A DNA stretch of 64,000 bases, from assembly GCA_947498985.1 (NCBI GenBank), contig CANMMF010000002.1:124001-188000 (forward strand), in the 5' to 3' direction. The notes below the pieces were generated by a model, which saw only the letters and a program-made list of their open reading frames with translations, did not search any database and was not told the origin of the DNA. Of this stretch, positions 62,665 through 64,000 are shown one piece after another (position 1 is the stretch's first letter; each line of letters begins with the position of its first letter). Source of the DNA: an uncultured Paracoccaceae bacterium (GTDB lineage: Bacteria; Pseudomonadota; Alphaproteobacteria; Rhodobacterales; Rhodobacteraceae). Both the position numbers and the translations under genes were made by a program.

Positions 62665-62979
62665 CTAGCGGTAAACCACGCCCTTTTCGCCGACCGGCGC
62701 ATAGGCCCGCGGCGCATGGCGCGCGTGGCGCGGTTTGTAGGCCTTGCCGGGGCGGTCGATATAGGCGCCCGCATTGGGCTCTCCGCAGCAGATCACGCCG
62801 CCCATCATCACCGGCTGCAACCCGGAGGGGCAATGGTTGGGCGCATTGTAGGAATGCACGAGGAAATTGGAGTTCGGATCGTTGGTGCCGTCGCCCTTGT
62901 AGGCATCGTCCCAGGCCAGCGCGCTGCTGGCCATTGTTGCAAGTGCCGCCGCCGCGGCGAGTGTCGTTGTAAGACGCAT
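62665..62979 (-). CDS. small secreted protein of unknown function
   Basis: A 104-residue protein from ATG 62979, with signal peptide MRLTTTLAAAAALATMASSALA. The mature part has NHCPSGLQPVMMGGVICCGEPNAG with three cysteines and a basic His/Arg-rich tail (KAYKPRHARHAPRAY). It resembles no family I know. Cysteines and the basic tail suggest periplasmic localisation and perhaps metal binding, not shown. Confidence 0.68.
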   Translation of the reverse strand: MRLTTTLAAAAALATMASSALAWDDAYKGDGTNDPNSNFLVHSYNAPNHCPSGLQPVMMGGVICCGEPNAGAYIDRPGKAYKPRHARHAPRAYAPVGEKGVVYR

Positions 62980-63289
62980 GAATCCCCCGTTTCTTGTCAT
63001 TGGTGTTGGCGGGCAGGCTACCAGCCCTTCCGGGCCTGTCAATTTTTTCGTGTGAAATGAAGGGATTTTAACGATTTTGCCACTGTGACGCGGGGGGGTG
63101 TGCCGGGCTGTCGGGCAGGTTTGGGGACGCCGTGCAGCTCACGCGAATTGTTACAGGCGGCACCCGCCCGCGACACGGAGCTTCACGTCCGCTTGAGGGT
63201 ATCTTTGTCCGTGGCCTCGCAAGGGGCATCTTCAGCGCACAGAAACGCAGCATCGCACTTTGTCGCTCTCACCTGAAAGGACCCTCTTC

Positions 63290-63754
63290 ATGACCCTCCT
63301 CTCCCGCCGTGCCGCCCTTGGCCTTGCCCTTGCCGCCCCGGCCGCCCTTGTGCTGGCCACCCGCCCCGCCATGGCCCGCGAACCCGATACCTATCAGGAA
63401 CAGGGCATCGCCATCGACGGCACCGATCCGGTCGGCTATTTCGACGAACAGCGCCCGGTGCCCGGCTCGGCAGAGCATGAGTTCGACTGGAAAGGTGCCA
63501 CCTGGCGCTTTGCCTCTGCCGAGACCAAGGCCCGCTTCATGGCCGATCCCGAAGCCTTTGCCCCGCAATTCGGTGGCTACTGTGCCTATGCCGCGTCGCT
63601 GGGCTATCTGGCCCCGACCATGCCCGAAGCCTGGACCGTGCATAACGGGCAGCTGTTCCTCAATGCCAACCTGCGCGCGCGCGAGCTTTGGCTGCAGGAT
63701 ACCGATGCGAATATCGAAAAGGGCCGTGCCAACTGGCCGGGGATCCTCGGCTGA
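63290..63754 (+). CDS. YHS-domain secreted protein
   Basis: A 154-residue protein from ATG 63290 behind GAAAGGA. The signal starts MTLLSRRAALGLALAA and is Tat-like, cleaved near AMA-RE. The mature protein carries a YHS-type domain: IDGTDPVGYFDEQRPVPGSAEHEFDWKGATWRFAS, with FGGYCAYAASLGY. YHS domains are short metal/cofactor-associated modules; the role of this protein is unknown. Confidence 0.88.
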   Translation: MTLLSRRAALGLALAAPAALVLATRPAMAREPDTYQEQGIAIDGTDPVGYFDEQRPVPGSAEHEFDWKGATWRFASAETKARFMADPEAFAPQFGGYCAYAASLGYLAPTMPEAWTVHNGQLFLNANLRARELWLQDTDANIEKGRANWPGILG

Positions 63755-63942
63755 CGGCCCTGCTCAATTGCGCGCCAGTTGGATCAAAAACCACACAGCG
63801 GCGCACAAGGACGCCTCGAACAGCATGAAATCACGCAGGATTTGTGATAGTCTTGCCTCAGGATGAGACGTGGCGCGCGCTTGGCTTCCGGCACCGCGCG
63901 CCACGTTAACCGGGCGACAGGGGGGCGGCCCGCAGCTTTGAC

Positions 63943-63960
63943 GGTGCGTCCATACGCACC
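63943..63960. other. hairpin near the right edge, upstream of a possible new gene
   Basis: GGTGCGT-CCAT-ACGCACC is a perfect 7-bp stem-loop, and a stronger 11-bp inverted repeat CGTGGCGCGCG/CGCGCGCCACG lies at 63869-63905. An ATG at 63986 may start a gene that leaves the window after five codons; nothing can be said about it. Confidence 0.4.
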
Positions 63961-64000
63961 TTTGGCAAAGAAAGGGCCCCTCTCGATGTCCCCGTTCCTG

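Noticed and set aside
63869-63905. Strong inverted repeat near the right edge as a terminator
   Set aside because: The 11-bp stem has no following T-tract, and it is more than 110 bp after the YHS gene.

Overview
The window looks like ordinary chromosome of a high-GC alphaproteobacterium of the Rhodobacterales (Roseobacter group). Supporting signs are very GC-rich codon use, an alphaproteobacterial SOS box (GAAC-N7-GAAC) in front of dnaE2, a petABC operon, the DUF484-xerC pair, rsfS-rlmH, a deoC next to an ALDH16-type aldehyde dehydrogenase, and a thiBPQ operon under a TPP riboswitch. I see no rRNA, tRNA, CRISPR array, insertion sequence or prophage. About 60 protein genes are supported; most other open frames are antisense shadows produced by the high GC content.

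Layout. 1-6111 (minus): glutamate synthase locus, gltD first, then two tandem GFA zinc-fold genes, then gltB, which runs off the left edge. 6331-9569: uppP, rsfS-rlmH, a small lipoprotein, and a DUF2975 membrane protein paired with a small HTH regulator. 9615-13126 (minus): deoC and a two-domain ALDH16. 13275-17217: a Tro/Sit-type metal ABC transporter behind a promoter with two 15-bp palindromes. 17326-20890: a stand-alone SOS-controlled dnaE2 and a small ABM-fold protein. 21243-24308 (minus): aromatic aminotransferase, 3-mercaptopyruvate sulfurtransferase, a glycine-rich membrane protein and smpB. 24390-29191: ureide (urate/allantoin) catabolism, with uraH, an allantoinase-OHCU decarboxylase fusion, ureidoglycine aminohydrolase, ureidoglycolate lyase and an NCS2 permease.

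29282-37587: uspA, an orphan OmpR-like regulator, an ABM protein, DUF484, xerC, a GST, an outer-membrane barrel protein and the cytochrome bc1 operon petABC. 37666-40993 (minus): thiBPQ and its riboswitch. 41211-45660: aroC, a secreted hypothetical, a zinc-ribbon membrane protein, a PfkB sugar kinase and dtd. 45897-53886 (minus): a giant Ig-repeat adhesin followed by its complete type I secretion system (TolC-like lipoprotein, LssB-type ABC protein, HlyD-type adaptor). 54117-61659: a divergent catabolic cluster controlled by a GntR/UTRA repressor. 61757-63754: an inositol-monophosphatase family enzyme, a small secreted protein and a YHS-domain protein.

The most interesting region is 54117-61659. 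An SsuD-like FMNH2 monooxygenase, an aldo/keto reductase and a DIM6/NTAB flavin reductase are the three enzyme types of the oxidative desulfurization (sulfo-SMO) route for sulfoquinovose. Here they are joined by a TRAP transporter instead of an ABC importer and by a Gfo/Idh/MocA-fold protein that could take the place of the missing GH31 sulfoquinovosidase. This is an inference from gene content. The window also carries at least three families of dispersed intergenic palindromic repeats.
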